A stretch of 48,481 bases of DNA from assembly GCA_022820485.1 (NCBI GenBank), contig JAJEFJ010000057.1, positions 1-48,481 of the forward strand. Reading direction: 5' to 3'. The notes beneath the pieces were generated by a model that had not been told where the DNA came from, searched no databases, and saw only the letters and a program-made list of their open reading frames with translations. The position numbers and the translations under genes were made by a program. This document shows, one piece after another, positions 24,823-34,362 of the stretch. Origin of the DNA: Candidatus Latescibacterota bacterium. GTDB lineage: Bacteria > Latescibacterota > UBA2968 > UBA8231. Numbering within the stretch: the stretch's first letter is position 1; each line of letters begins with the position of its first letter.

Positions 24823-27711
24823 TCACTTTAAGCCGGCGATAATCGACAGAAAACTCAAGCCCGAGGTCTCGATCTCTCGGCTCCGGTCAACTACCTCTAT
24901 CGAGCGGCGGTCGAGGCGGATGCCCACCTGAGTGGTTAGCTCGTAACCTAGATATTGGCTGGTATTGGTCAGTTGCAACGCCAAAACCGAGCCGCGAAAA
25001 TCCCCCGTGAATAGCCCGGTTGCCAGTTCGTCTTCCCTTTCTTCGAGGTCGAAGAAAGAGCGCTGCTCCAAGCCGAACTCAAACTCAGAGGTCTCAAACA
25101 CTGGAACGCTGCCGACAAAAAAGAAAATGCCGTCCCAAGAGCGCCGCTCGTCGAATGCTCGGCTAAAGGGCACCTCGCGCAGGAATTCGCTCTTGAGTTT
25201 GGGCCTGAAACTCAGGGACCGCCAAGAAAAGACGTATTCTATCTTATTGATCAGCCCGACAAAGCCCGAGGTCCGTCGCCCATTGCGCCCCTCGGGGCCC
25301 AGCGGGTCAAAGGACTCGTCCGATGCGTCGCGCAAAAATTCGCGCTGCCGCCAAGTCTCCCACTTAAAGCGATGCAGGGTCCGCCACAAACGCGGGCTAG
25401 CGTACTCCCAGTCGGCGTAAAAAGTGTTGATCCAAGTGTCCTCCGCAGCCAAGGGATCCAATACCGGCACATTGCTGCCAGCCGACTCAGCCGCCGCGCC
25501 GAATGTGCTCCTAGGGATGATCCATTGCACCAAGTGGTCGGCGATCGCGTCTTCGGCCTTCTTAACCATGTCGAAAATCCGCAGACGACCCCACCGCGAC
25601 CCACTCTGCTCCAAGATGAACATGCCATAGCTAGTCAGGTTGCGGCGGTCGCTCGCCAAGCGGATTTGCCGCAACTGACCCATCCGTAGCTGGATACCCG
25701 GTGCCACCTCAAGCCCGCCGAAGACGTTGTAACCCCAGTGGTCTCGCTTGTAGGGATAGTCCGGCTCTTGGTCGTTCTCAAAGCGCTCTACCCACCCATT
25801 GTTGTTGAGATCAATGCCGAAGAGAAATTCTGGGCGATCCGCAGCATAGCGCAAAAAAGGCTCGTCGTAGTCGGGAAAAAAATTCACTCGATCGACGGTG
25901 CTATTCTGGTTGAAATCCGATATGAAGTCGCGATTCTCGTCATATCCGGGGAAAACCGCCGGATCGGCCACGCCGCGCACCTCGATTTCGCTGCGGCGCT
26001 CGGTGGGGACATAGCTACCTTCTCCCACCCGCAGCCAGTCGGGCTGTCGGTCGTTGTCGTCGTTGTCATCGACAAACTCGTAGTGCAGGTTGACGGCCTC
26101 GGGCGCGTAGTCCGACACCCCGTCTCGATTTACAGTCAGGACGCTGGTGCGATACCCATCTTCCATACCAAATCCCTCGCCCCTAACGCTCCAAGGACCC
26201 TCCTCGAAGGCCAAATTGACCAACCAGCCTACTTCATGGCGATTCCCCGCGATGCCGTTGATCGCACGGTGGGAATCGCGCCCTATGCTGGGGTATTTTC
26301 GGTACTGGGTATTGAGGTTTATTTCTCCGTAAAAATCGAAGCCATAAAAATCCCGCACCTCGGCCGTCAGACCGAAGATCTGGTCGGCCGTAGGCAACCC
26401 ATAGTCGAAGACAACCTCGCGCTGGTTCAGTTGGTTCTTGATATTGCCATCGGCCCGCGCCACGGGTAAAAATTGAGGCACGTTAAACTCGTCCGTCTGC
26501 CTATTGGAACTGACCTCGACGCGATAGTCGTTGGCTAGCACGAGGCGGAAGCGTACATCTCGAATGGCGCTGATCGCAGCTTCAGCTTCAGATAAGGTGA
26601 GATCTAGGTGTTGCTGGAAGAGCGCACGCAGGGTTCCCTCTTCTCCCGCCGTTTCCCTCGGGGCCAAGGGATATTGTAAAACGATCTGGTCCGCGCCATC
26701 GGCCGTTAGAAATCCTCGATCTCGCCTCCCCCCCTCAATGGTCGGTCTAAAGCCGATACTACTGCTGAGGACGACCGTATCCCGCTCCACGTGAACTAGC
26801 TGGTCCTGAACCATCTCCTGACGGCTCAGGGTAGTGCGGATCTCGATCTCCTCGCTAACCAAGACGGCACCGCCTTCGCCATCTTCTGGCGAGTCGTCCG
26901 AGAGCCGTACCAAGAGCAGATCAACCCGCTGAGCCAGTTGCCCCGCCGTCAGGGCACCCTTGAACACATTCCCTTGGAAGCTCTCATTGCTGCCGGTGTT
27001 GTTGTGGCTGTTGACGAAATTCATCCCCAACGTAAAAGAATCAGTCAAGTCGGCTTCAACTCGACCCGCAGTGAGGTTGGTAGCGTACTGGAAACGCGCG
27101 GTGCCCCCCGAAAGGAGCGGGAACGAAATCCGCGAAAAAAGCCCCGTGGCGCGAAAACGGTCGGCGGCGAAGTCAGCTACTACCCCGTTAAACCCCGCCT
27201 TGCGGAAAGTCATCGGCGTTAGGGTAGTCCATATCTCGTCTCCGACCATCACAGAATAGCGGTACTGACCCTTGGAGTCCCCGGATATGACCAAGCGGCT
27301 AAACCAGTTGTTGTACTGGCCACCTTTCCTGATGGAGGAACTCTCGGCGATCAGTGGTTTTGTCTGGCGCCAGTCGTACACCAGCCATCCTCGCGTAATG
27401 AGGCGACCGAAGGGATCGTAGAAGAGATCGCCCTCTGACGCGGGGTTGATGTAGCGCCTGTGGGCTTGGCGGGCGTAGTTGGTGTACTCCCACTGATTGC
27501 GGCCAAATTCGCCAAACAGGGGGGCCGGTATGTACCAGCGCTGCACAGTCGGGTCCAGCGCCTCCATATAAGTAGTCACACCGGGCACGTGGTAAATGAC
27601 GCGGTCTCCCACCCGATCCCCTAGACGACCCCCATAGTCGACTTGGGCAGCGGCTACTCCCCACAGACCCAACCCGGCGAGGACAGCCAATGTGATGTAA
27701 CGCGCTCTCAT
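24823..27711 (-). CDS. Large outer-membrane beta-barrel-like protein, tandem paralogue B
   Basis: A 962-residue exported protein with signal MRARYITLAVLAGLGLWGVAAAQ. Many alternating hydrophobic/aromatic strands (for example FDFYGEINLNTQYRKYP) and few helices point to a large outer-membrane barrel. Near the N-terminus lie VQRWYIPAPLF and GWLVYDWRQ; near 640-670 come acidic loops FISDFNQN and GIDLNNNGWVERFEND, which look like EF-hand/thrombospondin-type calcium sites. The C-terminus, YLGYELTTQVGIR then SFLSIIAGLK, resembles closing strands. It starts 2 bp after the stop of its paralogue (27714-30497), with which it shares long blocks, so this is a tandem duplication translated as a coupled pair. 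I did not recognise a named family; it is not an obvious TonB-dependent receptor (no plug or TonB box seen). Confidence 0.68.
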   Translation of the reverse strand: MRARYITLAVLAGLGLWGVAAAQVDYGGRLGDRVGDRVIYHVPGVTTYMEALDPTVQRWYIPAPLFGEFGRNQWEYTNYARQAHRRYINPASEGDLFYDPFGRLITRGWLVYDWRQTKPLIAESSSIRKGGQYNNWFSRLVISGDSKGQYRYSVMVGDEIWTTLTPMTFRKAGFNGVVADFAADRFRATGLFSRISFPLLSGGTARFQYATNLTAGRVEADLTDSFTLGMNFVNSHNNTGSNESFQGNVFKGALTAGQLAQRVDLLLVRLSDDSPEDGEGGAVLVSEEIEIRTTLSRQEMVQDQLVHVERDTVVLSSSIGFRPTIEGGRRDRGFLTADGADQIVLQYPLAPRETAGEEGTLRALFQQHLDLTLSEAEAAISAIRDVRFRLVLANDYRVEVSSNRQTDEFNVPQFLPVARADGNIKNQLNQREVVFDYGLPTADQIFGLTAEVRDFYGFDFYGEINLNTQYRKYPSIGRDSHRAINGIAGNRHEVGWLVNLAFEEGPWSVRGEGFGMEDGYRTSVLTVNRDGVSDYAPEAVNLHYEFVDDNDDNDRQPDWLRVGEGSYVPTERRSEIEVRGVADPAVFPGYDENRDFISDFNQNSTVDRVNFFPDYDEPFLRYAADRPEFLFGIDLNNNGWVERFENDQEPDYPYKRDHWGYNVFGGLEVAPGIQLRMGQLRQIRLASDRRNLTSYGMFILEQSGSRWGRLRIFDMVKKAEDAIADHLVQWIIPRSTFGAAAESAGSNVPVLDPLAAEDTWINTFYADWEYASPRLWRTLHRFKWETWRQREFLRDASDESFDPLGPEGRNGRRTSGFVGLINKIEYVFSWRSLSFRPKLKSEFLREVPFSRAFDERRSWDGIFFFVGSVPVFETSEFEFGLEQRSFFDLEEREDELATGLFTGDFRGSVLALQLTNTSQYLGYELTTQVGIRLDRRSIEVVDRSREIETSGLSFLSIIAGLK

Positions 27712-27713
27712 CC

Positions 27714-30497
27714 TTACAGTCCGGCGTAGATGGTGATGAAGCTAGTGGTCTCGGTCCGGCCTTTGGTGAGCTTGTCGAAGACCCGGGGCTCTACCTCCTG
27801 TACCAACTCGGTGAAGGTGCGGCCGATGCGTAGGCCGAGTTGCGTCGTCAGCTTGTAGCCCAAATAGTTCGAGTTGTTAGTTAGCTGCATCGCAAAAACC
27901 GCAGAGCGCAAATCCCCGGTCTCCTCGGCGATGCCCTGCTCGACCATATCCTCTTCCTGCTGTACCAGTTCGTTGAACTGAGCCAACTCCACCCCAAAGT
28001 CAATTACACTGCTGTTGAGGAGGGGCACTTGGGCCAAAAACGAGACAATCCCAGTCCATTGTTTTAAGTCTTCTTCAGCCAGTACAAAGTTGTCTTGGCG
28101 GAAGTACTCACTTTTGAACCTAGGCTGTAGGATAAAGTGGCCTAGATGCAGCTTGTACTCGAATTTGTTGATCAGGCCCAAGAGGGAAGGCGAACCAGCC
28201 AATACCCGGCCATCGATGTCGCGAGCCTCGTCTTGGGCTTGGTCGTAGCGCTCGTATTTGAGTTTGTTGACGATCTCGAAATTGGCGATGGCGGTGTAGT
28301 CCACCCCCAGCCACGCGGTGTTGATCCAAGTATCGGGGGAGAACAGCATATCCGACACCAGCGGCGGCGTGGGCGCGTCGAGGAAGGGCAGCGGTGCCCG
28401 CCGGTCATCGGGGATCGTGTCCACGACCCGCTTGAGCATATCGAAAACCCGCACTCGCCCGAAACCAGGGTAGTCCTTGTCGAGGGTGAACATGGCATAC
28501 GAGGTTTGATTGTCTCGATCATCCGAGAGCATGCGCTCGTCGAGCCGCCCCACCAGCAAGCGCGCCTCGGGGAGGAGGTGAACGCCAAAAAAGACGTTGT
28601 ACCCGCGCCGGTCGGGCTTGTAGGGATAGTCGGCCAAGTCGTCGTCCTCAAAGCGGTCGATCCAGCCGTTGTTGTTGAGGTCAATGCCAAAGAGCAGTTC
28701 GGGCCGATCGACGTGATAGCGCAAAAACGGCTCTTCGTAGTCGGGAATGGAGTTGGGTACCGAGCGGTTGTCGTTCTGGTTGAAGTCCGAAATGAAGTCG
28801 AGGTTCTCGTCCCAGCCGGGAAACACCTCCCGGTCATTGGCCTGCGAGCCTACCCGGGCCCAATCGGGCCGGCGGTCTTGGTCGTCGTTGTCGGCGACAA
28901 ATTCGTAAACCGAGCGTACGGGATCGTCATAGTACACGTCCCCTTGGGGCAGGGAGACAAAAGCCGAGGTCGAATAGTCGGCATCCACCGAATAGGCTTC
29001 TCCATACGTAAAAAACGGGTAGGCTTCTTTGGACAAATTAAAGATAGCAGCCTGCCCGCTCTCCGCAGAGACCTCATGCCCTTCGTTGGCGTTGAACAGG
29101 GCGGCATTCGGGTACTGGAAATAGCGCAGGTTGTTGTTCCATTCGCCGTAGAAATCAAAGCCCCACACGTTCTTGCCCTCAATGGTGAATCCAGCGACCA
29201 TATTGGCCGAGGGCAAGCCGTAATTAAAAAGAACCCGTTGGGCGTTGGATATATCCCTTATATTGCCAGAGGCTCGACTTATCTCGATGAGCACCGGCTC
29301 GGCTTCTTCAATGACTTGGTTGGTCAGCGGCGGCGGCGGCACTGGGCGCGTGCCCGTCTGCAGATTAGACCACATTTCAACTTTGAAGTCGTTAGCTAGC
29401 ACATAGTCGAACTCCACCTCGACTATGGTGGTTAAATCCGGCCCCACATACGCCGGGTCCGTAAAGTCGTAATTGAGGATGATTCGCTCGGTGCCGTCGG
29501 CGGCCAAAAAGCCAGTGCGCGGAAAGCCGCCGAACACGGTCGGCCACTCCGCTCCTTCGCGCACCACCTCGTCCAATGTCAAGACCGTTTCTAGACCCGT
29601 TTCGAAATCGCGGCTCTTGATGCGTATATCGTGGCTGAAAAGGGCCGCGCCACCGGCCTCGTCCTCGGGGCTATCGTCGCTGAGGACGATAGCTATGGCC
29701 GTAACCGGCGTACTGGTCTGGCCCGAGGTGAGGTTCCCCGCTAGGAGATTGCCTTCAAACATGTCCAAGGCGGTATTGGCGTTGTGGGCGTTGACCACCG
29801 TCCCGCCCACAGTAATAAAGTCGCCCACCTGAGCGAGAGCTCGGCCACCGAACAAGGAGGTCGAATTGGATTGCCGTCTAGGATTGATAGTCACGCCCAC
29901 GGCCGGATCATTGATCCGCGAGGCCAGTACGGTGGCGGCGTATTTGTCCGCGGCGAAGTCGATCTGGACTCCGTTGAAATTCGGTTTGGAAAAGGTCATC
30001 GGCGTGAGGGTGGTGCGGATCGCGTTGCCCACGGTAATGGCGTAGGAATACTGGCCCCTAGAGTCGCCGCTTACGGTCACCGAACTGAAGAACTGCTCGA
30101 ATTGGCGGCCCTTGAAGATACCGCTGCCCAACTCTTGCGGCTGGTCTTGGCGCCAGTCGTACACCAGCCAGCCGCGGTTGATATAGTTGCCGAAAAAATC
30201 GTAGAAGTAGTCGCCCTCTAAGTTGGTGTTGATATAGCGCTGGTACTGGTCGCGGGCGTAGTTGGAGTACTCCCATTGGCGCCACCTGAACTCGTAATAG
30301 AGTTCTTGGGGCACGTACCATCTCTGTACGGCGGGATCGAGGGCTCCAAAGAGCACGCCTGGGCCCCGAGGCTCAAAACTGACTTCGCCGCCGCGCTGGA
30401 TCCCTAGGCGGGTGCCGTAGTTTTGGGCGTGGAGCACGGTTTGGAACGCGACTAACAGTGCCAGCCCAATCGTTAAAATCGCTCCGCGGACATTCAA
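27714..30497 (-). CDS. Large outer-membrane beta-barrel-like protein, tandem paralogue A
   Basis: A protein of about 927 residues with an N-terminal signal (NVRGAILTIGLALLVAFQ..LHAQ). I place the start at TTG 30497, 8 nt after GGAGG; a GTG at 30503 is in frame but only 2 nt from that site. Blocks shared with paralogue B include VQRWYVPQELYYEFRWRQWE, GWLVYDWRQ, the acidic DFISDFNQNDN and GIDLNNNGWIDRFEDDD loops, and YLGYKLTTQLGLR near the end; the protein ends SFITIYAGL. It appears to be the upstream copy of the duplication, 62 bp after the surface paralogue 2. Strand-rich composition and the terminal hydrophobic strand suggest an outer-membrane barrel with calcium-binding loops. Transport, anchoring or export roles are all possible. 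Confidence 0.68.
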   Translation of the reverse strand: MNVRGAILTIGLALLVAFQTVLHAQNYGTRLGIQRGGEVSFEPRGPGVLFGALDPAVQRWYVPQELYYEFRWRQWEYSNYARDQYQRYINTNLEGDYFYDFFGNYINRGWLVYDWRQDQPQELGSGIFKGRQFEQFFSSVTVSGDSRGQYSYAITVGNAIRTTLTPMTFSKPNFNGVQIDFAADKYAATVLASRINDPAVGVTINPRRQSNSTSLFGGRALAQVGDFITVGGTVVNAHNANTALDMFEGNLLAGNLTSGQTSTPVTAIAIVLSDDSPEDEAGGAALFSHDIRIKSRDFETGLETVLTLDEVVREGAEWPTVFGGFPRTGFLAADGTERIILNYDFTDPAYVGPDLTTIVEVEFDYVLANDFKVEMWSNLQTGTRPVPPPPLTNQVIEEAEPVLIEISRASGNIRDISNAQRVLFNYGLPSANMVAGFTIEGKNVWGFDFYGEWNNNLRYFQYPNAALFNANEGHEVSAESGQAAIFNLSKEAYPFFTYGEAYSVDADYSTSAFVSLPQGDVYYDDPVRSVYEFVADNDDQDRRPDWARVGSQANDREVFPGWDENLDFISDFNQNDNRSVPNSIPDYEEPFLRYHVDRPELLFGIDLNNNGWIDRFEDDDLADYPYKPDRRGYNVFFGVHLLPEARLLVGRLDERMLSDDRDNQTSYAMFTLDKDYPGFGRVRVFDMLKRVVDTIPDDRRAPLPFLDAPTPPLVSDMLFSPDTWINTAWLGVDYTAIANFEIVNKLKYERYDQAQDEARDIDGRVLAGSPSLLGLINKFEYKLHLGHFILQPRFKSEYFRQDNFVLAEEDLKQWTGIVSFLAQVPLLNSSVIDFGVELAQFNELVQQEEDMVEQGIAEETGDLRSAVFAMQLTNNSNYLGYKLTTQLGLRIGRTFTELVQEVEPRVFDKLTKGRTETTSFITIYAGL

Positions 30498-30559
30498 TGC
30501 CACACCCTCCCAATTCTACATGGTAAAATTCATCGCAAGGGTATCCCCCTCGCCCGGTA

Positions 30560-32821
30560 TCAATACGCTACCCCAACAACCCCCACCTGCTGCTCTTCTC
30601 CGGTCCCCGCATCCAAGGCAACAGAAAATATGTAGTGTCCTGGGGGGACCGCGTTGTCCTCATCGTCGCGCCCGTCCCAAAAACGGGGAAATCGACCGCT
30701 CATATCCAAGCCCTCATACAGATTGCGGATCAGCCGACCACTCAAATCGTAGATCCCAAGCCGCACCCGAGTTGGGTGGGCTATATTGGTTATATCGTAG
30801 GTAATGGCCGCCCGCTCGTTGACCCCATCGCCATTGGGGGTAAAAACGCTGGGGACGGCCGCTACATTCACTAGCAGTTCGTCGGTGATTGGCACATTGA
30901 CAAACAGGTTTTCTGGATCGAGGGCGCCCACGGCTCTGCGGTCGGGATCATCCATGCCCTCTCGACTCAAATCCGCGGCATTACCGGCCAACACCACTTG
31001 ACCCAAAGCCTCATTGTCGGCGTTGAGCGCCCGCCCGGCAAAGCGAGTCCCTAGGCGCAGGACTGTATTATCAAACTCTAAAGTCAAAAGTGCTCCATCC
31101 TCCTCAATCCGCGGGAAGGCCATGACCAAGGCGTCGTCGCGCACAGCCACCACGCTAAAGCCATTCTGCTCGACCGGGAGCGTCGCGAGGGACAAGCCGG
31201 AAAAATCCGCCGTTGCTGCCGTGCCGTCGGGCCGGCGTATTTCCACTTGGCCAATCGCTTCGGTGCGCAGCGGTGTGCTGATTTCAAAGCGGTCAAAGCC
31301 CGCATTCTGGGGCTTGGATTTGACCAGTACGCCATACGTAAAGCGAGTGGCTTGGCCCAAGATGGCGGTGCGGGGCAGGATCTCGCCGATGAGGGAGTCG
31401 GCGAAGACGGGCTGGAAAACATCCCAAGCCACTCCGCCGATGCCAGTAGCCGCATCGACGTCGGCATTGAAAAATTCGATCATAACTTGAAAATAGCGCC
31501 GCGGGCTAGGCGATACGATCAGCGTCCCTGCTCCTTGCACCTGAAGCTGGTCTGGAGCGACAATGCCCTCGGGCGAATAGGGAGGGGACCAAGGGCTCCA
31601 ATTGGCGAGGTCTTCGCGAATCACCGATTTTTGGTCGCTCGCTAACTTGTTGTAGTCCGCTTGGCCAAGAGTGATCTGGGCTCGCTGTTCAAAAGGCAAC
31701 TGGCCAAAGGTCAAAAGCGCCTCGCGCCCGTCCATCTCTTCGTTGTCGAGGACGTTGGCGACCAAGTTCTCGAGTTCGCTGTCTTCTACATCTTCGGCTC
31801 TCTTCCAAGGCGCGTCGATCGGGATATCGAAAACGGTATCGCCCCGCTGCTCAAGTCGGCCAGAGGATTGCTTGCCGATTCGGGTAAACTCGACCGGCTG
31901 GGGATCGTCCCCACTGCGGGTGCGGACCTGCACCCTAGAGCGAGTTGGATCGCCCACTTGCTCTGCAACCCAGCGCAAACGGCCCAAGAGCGCCTGGTCG
32001 CCAAAGTCGAAAACATTGGAAATGTACACGGCCTGAGGCACAAAACCCTCGCTGAACACTTGAAACTCAGCGATCTCAAAATCCGCAGCCGTCAGGGATT
32101 TGAGCCGCAAAAAGCGCACGAAGCGGGTGGGAATTCGCACATCTACCACCGCTTCTTGGTTCTGCCCCTCAAAGGCGACCGTTTCCCAGATCAGACTGCC
32201 CTCGCGGCGCGATTCGGGTTGGCCGTCATTGACAAAAATTTCGTAGCCCTTCAAAAAGTCGTCTTGGGACTGGAAATCAGGTGCCGGAAAGGCCGGATCG
32301 GCGTTGCGCGGAAAAAACTTGAACCGATTGACGCCAAAGATCGCCCCCAAATCGAATTCGATGAGCAGGCCAAAGGCCCCGGTGCCCCCCGTGCCCGAGG
32401 ATTTCAGTACTAAAGCGGTGTCGCCGTCGTCGTCGAACATCTGCGGAAAGTCGGCTTCGAGAAAGCGGAAGGAGGGGATGGGCGTGATGACGCTGCCACC
32501 GCGCTCCTTGGAGTTGACGCCGATCAATATGTTGTCCGTCGTATCGGCCTGCTGCGGAAAGATCCAATACTCCCGCTCAAAGGGAGCAAAGTCGATGACG
32601 CCGCCGGGCGCATTGGACTGATCGACTGTCGCCGCGTCGAGAATTACTAGGGCCGGAACCTCCCCACCACCACTCTCCCAAGATAATCCGCCTTCTCCCC
32701 CTAGTTGGACGACTTCCATTTGGGCACCAACTGGTGACTGGGCACTCAACGCTCCGAGAGCTGAAAACAGGATAAGCACCCTAAGCGCGATCCGCCGCCT
32801 GTAGTCCTTGCGACCTGCCAT
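30560..32821 (-). CDS. Modular surface protein, FlgD-like TPNGDG C-terminal domain (paralogue 2)
   Basis: A protein of about 753 residues, signal MAGRKDYRRRIALRVLILFS..LSAQSPVGAQ. The start is uncertain: ATGs lie at 32842, 32833 and 32821 and none has a good ribosome site. The N-terminal third carries a discoidin-like domain (FGLLIEFDLGAIFGVNRFKFFPRN near 170, then FVRFLRLKSLTAADFEIAEF near 240). The family module appears as YNKLASDQKSVI, ANWSPWSPPY and SPSPRRYFQVMIEF (about 415-490). TRFTYGVLVK with GFDRFEISTP follows near 525-545. The C-terminal domain starts VFTPNGDGVNE near 658 and ends RFWDGRDDEDNAVPPGHYIFSV...VGVVGVAY. It lies directly upstream of the two barrel-like genes on the same strand, suggesting co-expression. 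Adhesion or surface binding is inferred. Confidence 0.76.
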   Translation of the reverse strand: MAGRKDYRRRIALRVLILFSALGALSAQSPVGAQMEVVQLGGEGGLSWESGGGEVPALVILDAATVDQSNAPGGVIDFAPFEREYWIFPQQADTTDNILIGVNSKERGGSVITPIPSFRFLEADFPQMFDDDGDTALVLKSSGTGGTGAFGLLIEFDLGAIFGVNRFKFFPRNADPAFPAPDFQSQDDFLKGYEIFVNDGQPESRREGSLIWETVAFEGQNQEAVVDVRIPTRFVRFLRLKSLTAADFEIAEFQVFSEGFVPQAVYISNVFDFGDQALLGRLRWVAEQVGDPTRSRVQVRTRSGDDPQPVEFTRIGKQSSGRLEQRGDTVFDIPIDAPWKRAEDVEDSELENLVANVLDNEEMDGREALLTFGQLPFEQRAQITLGQADYNKLASDQKSVIREDLANWSPWSPPYSPEGIVAPDQLQVQGAGTLIVSPSPRRYFQVMIEFFNADVDAATGIGGVAWDVFQPVFADSLIGEILPRTAILGQATRFTYGVLVKSKPQNAGFDRFEISTPLRTEAIGQVEIRRPDGTAATADFSGLSLATLPVEQNGFSVVAVRDDALVMAFPRIEEDGALLTLEFDNTVLRLGTRFAGRALNADNEALGQVVLAGNAADLSREGMDDPDRRAVGALDPENLFVNVPITDELLVNVAAVPSVFTPNGDGVNERAAITYDITNIAHPTRVRLGIYDLSGRLIRNLYEGLDMSGRFPRFWDGRDDEDNAVPPGHYIFSVALDAGTGEEQQVGVVGVAY

Positions 32822-32932
32822 GAATTGTAGCATGGTTGGCATATTTGTCTGACTCGGCTTCTCTGGGCTAAGGCAACTAACTGTATGAAATACGAAAGGA
32901 TACAGCAACCAAAATCCGGCAACGCATAGCAG

Positions 32933-34279
32933 CTACGGTTGGTTTGCTTCAATCTGGATATCGCCCGTAAACCCACCGGCGATCAAACGCTCCGTCAGGG
33001 CCTGAGCCGCGCTACTCGGCAGATTTCTATTGGCTCGAATAGCTAGCCGACCACCTACTCTTTCCAGCGTTGCCAAGCCCGCTACACTCTGCAATTTCTC
33101 GTTAAATTGGATGAATAAATGGCCTTCAATAGTCCTGAGTTCGCGCAGCCCAATCAGATCCGTCAGGGCACTGTTGCCGAAGATGGATAGCACCCCCCTT
33201 ATTCGGCTTAGGCGGTGCAGCCCTTCCAAACTGAGGAGTGAGCCATTATCGACGATCAGTAAATCCCCGCCGACGTAATCCAGACGGCGCAGACCCGCCA
33301 AACTTTGCAGCGCGCTGTTGTCGATAATCAGGAGAAGTCCTTCAATGCGAACCAAGCCACCCAAGCCCTCGAGATCGGGCAGGACGCTATTGGTCTGAAT
33401 CAGCAAATCGCCGCCGACGCGCTCGCACTTGGCCAAGCCCGCCAACGATACCAGCGCATCGTTTTTCTCGACTCTCAAACTACCCCCGATCTGACTCAGG
33501 TTGCCCAAGCCCGCCAAGCGCTCCAGACGGTTGTTGCCAATTACCAACACATTTCCAGCGACGCGCTCGAGTTGTTCTAGGCCCGCTAGCTCGACCAAGG
33601 CTCTATTTCTCTTGATCCGCAAAAAGTCGCCCACGTCCTCCAGCCGCCGCAGCCCCCCCAACGCTTGCAACGCCCGATTGCGCTCTATGGCCAGCCCGCC
33701 CTTTAGGCGCTTGATTCCCTCCAACCCCACCAGACTTTCTAGCGATCCATTGCCGACGACGAGCACCTGTCCCTCTATCGCCTCCAATCGCTCCAGTCCC
33801 TCAATGCGGGCGAGGCGGCGATTGAACTGAATCCTGAGCGACCCGCCCACGCGACTAATTCGACTCAACCCCTTCAGGCCGACCAAGGCATCGTTGCGCT
33901 CAATGATTAAGCTACCCCCCAACTCCTCCAGCGACCGCAAGCCATTCAAATCCACGAGGTTGGGATTGCGCCGGATTCTCAGACTGCCTCCAATCCGCTT
34001 TACGTGATTTAGGCCCGCCAAACTTTGCAACGAATCGCAATGCTCAATGCTCAGATCGCCTCCTATATATTCAAGCCGCTCCAACCCATGCAGCGTTTTT
34101 AGTTGGTCGCCCTGCACGAGCAAATGCCCTTCGACAGACCGGCTTGTCAAAGCGCGTAGGTCGGCTGCTGAATCGATGACCAACCCTTCTGCTGGTTTAT
34201 TCGACTCAGCCGCTTGTGTCAGGGCAACGCTCCAACACAACATCCCAATCAGCGATACGAGTAGGGCGTAATGATCCAT
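32933..34279 (-). CDS. Secreted Receptor-L-domain-like repeat protein
   Basis: A 448-residue protein with signal MDHYALLVSLIGMLCWSVAL..AAES. From about residue 35 on it is made of ~16 repeats of 23-24 residues, GLxxLxxIGGxLxIxxNxxLxxL, for example LEELGGSLIIERNDALVGLK. This is the same solenoid type as the lipoprotein at 19037-20071, but longer, more regular and without a lipid anchor. The ATG at 34279 has AGGG upstream; the open frame extends upstream through the composite repeat at 34288-34353, which encodes nothing plausible, so that extension was rejected. It lies 83 bp after the CRTAC1 gene and 111 bp before surface paralogue 2. Ligand binding through the concave beta-sheet is the family expectation. 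Confidence 0.75.
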   Translation of the reverse strand: MDHYALLVSLIGMLCWSVALTQAAESNKPAEGLVIDSAADLRALTSRSVEGHLLVQGDQLKTLHGLERLEYIGGDLSIEHCDSLQSLAGLNHVKRIGGSLRIRRNPNLVDLNGLRSLEELGGSLIIERNDALVGLKGLSRISRVGGSLRIQFNRRLARIEGLERLEAIEGQVLVVGNGSLESLVGLEGIKRLKGGLAIERNRALQALGGLRRLEDVGDFLRIKRNRALVELAGLEQLERVAGNVLVIGNNRLERLAGLGNLSQIGGSLRVEKNDALVSLAGLAKCERVGGDLLIQTNSVLPDLEGLGGLVRIEGLLLIIDNSALQSLAGLRRLDYVGGDLLIVDNGSLLSLEGLHRLSRIRGVLSIFGNSALTDLIGLRELRTIEGHLFIQFNEKLQSVAGLATLERVGGRLAIRANRNLPSSAAQALTERLIAGGFTGDIQIEANQP

Positions 34280-34287
34280 AAAGCGAC

Positions 34288-34353
34288 CCTGAATGACTTG
34301 TGCGGATCGTCTTGTTTCTACTATTCTGCGTCCATCTGCGTCCATCTGCGGAT
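34288..34353. repeat. Composite dispersed repeat, copy 2
   Basis: ATCTGCGTCCATCTGCGGAT (34334-34353) and CCTGAATGACTTG (34288-34300) repeat, in inverted orientation, the two blocks of the element at 4972-5038; total lengths are 66 and 67 bp. This copy carries one extra tandem TCTGCGTCCA unit. It occupies the spacer between the CRTAC1 gene and the L-domain repeat gene and is probably transcribed with them. Confidence 0.55.
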
Positions 34354-34362
34354 TATCTAAAG

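Noticed and set aside
28146..29399. A 417-codon open frame on the plus strand
   Set aside because: It lies entirely antisense to the barrel-like gene 27714-30497, has no ribosome site or recognisable domain, and has the low-complexity look typical of antisense frames in GC-rich genes.
31661..32413. A 250-codon plus-strand open frame
   Set aside because: Antisense to surface paralogue 2; its composition mirrors the opposite strand and no domain is recognisable.
19037..34279. Regular DNA periodicity in the L-domain and TPR genes, considered as a CRISPR or tandem DNA repeat
   Set aside because: The repetition is at protein level (23-34 residues) with diverged codons; there are no identical repeats separated by unique spacers.
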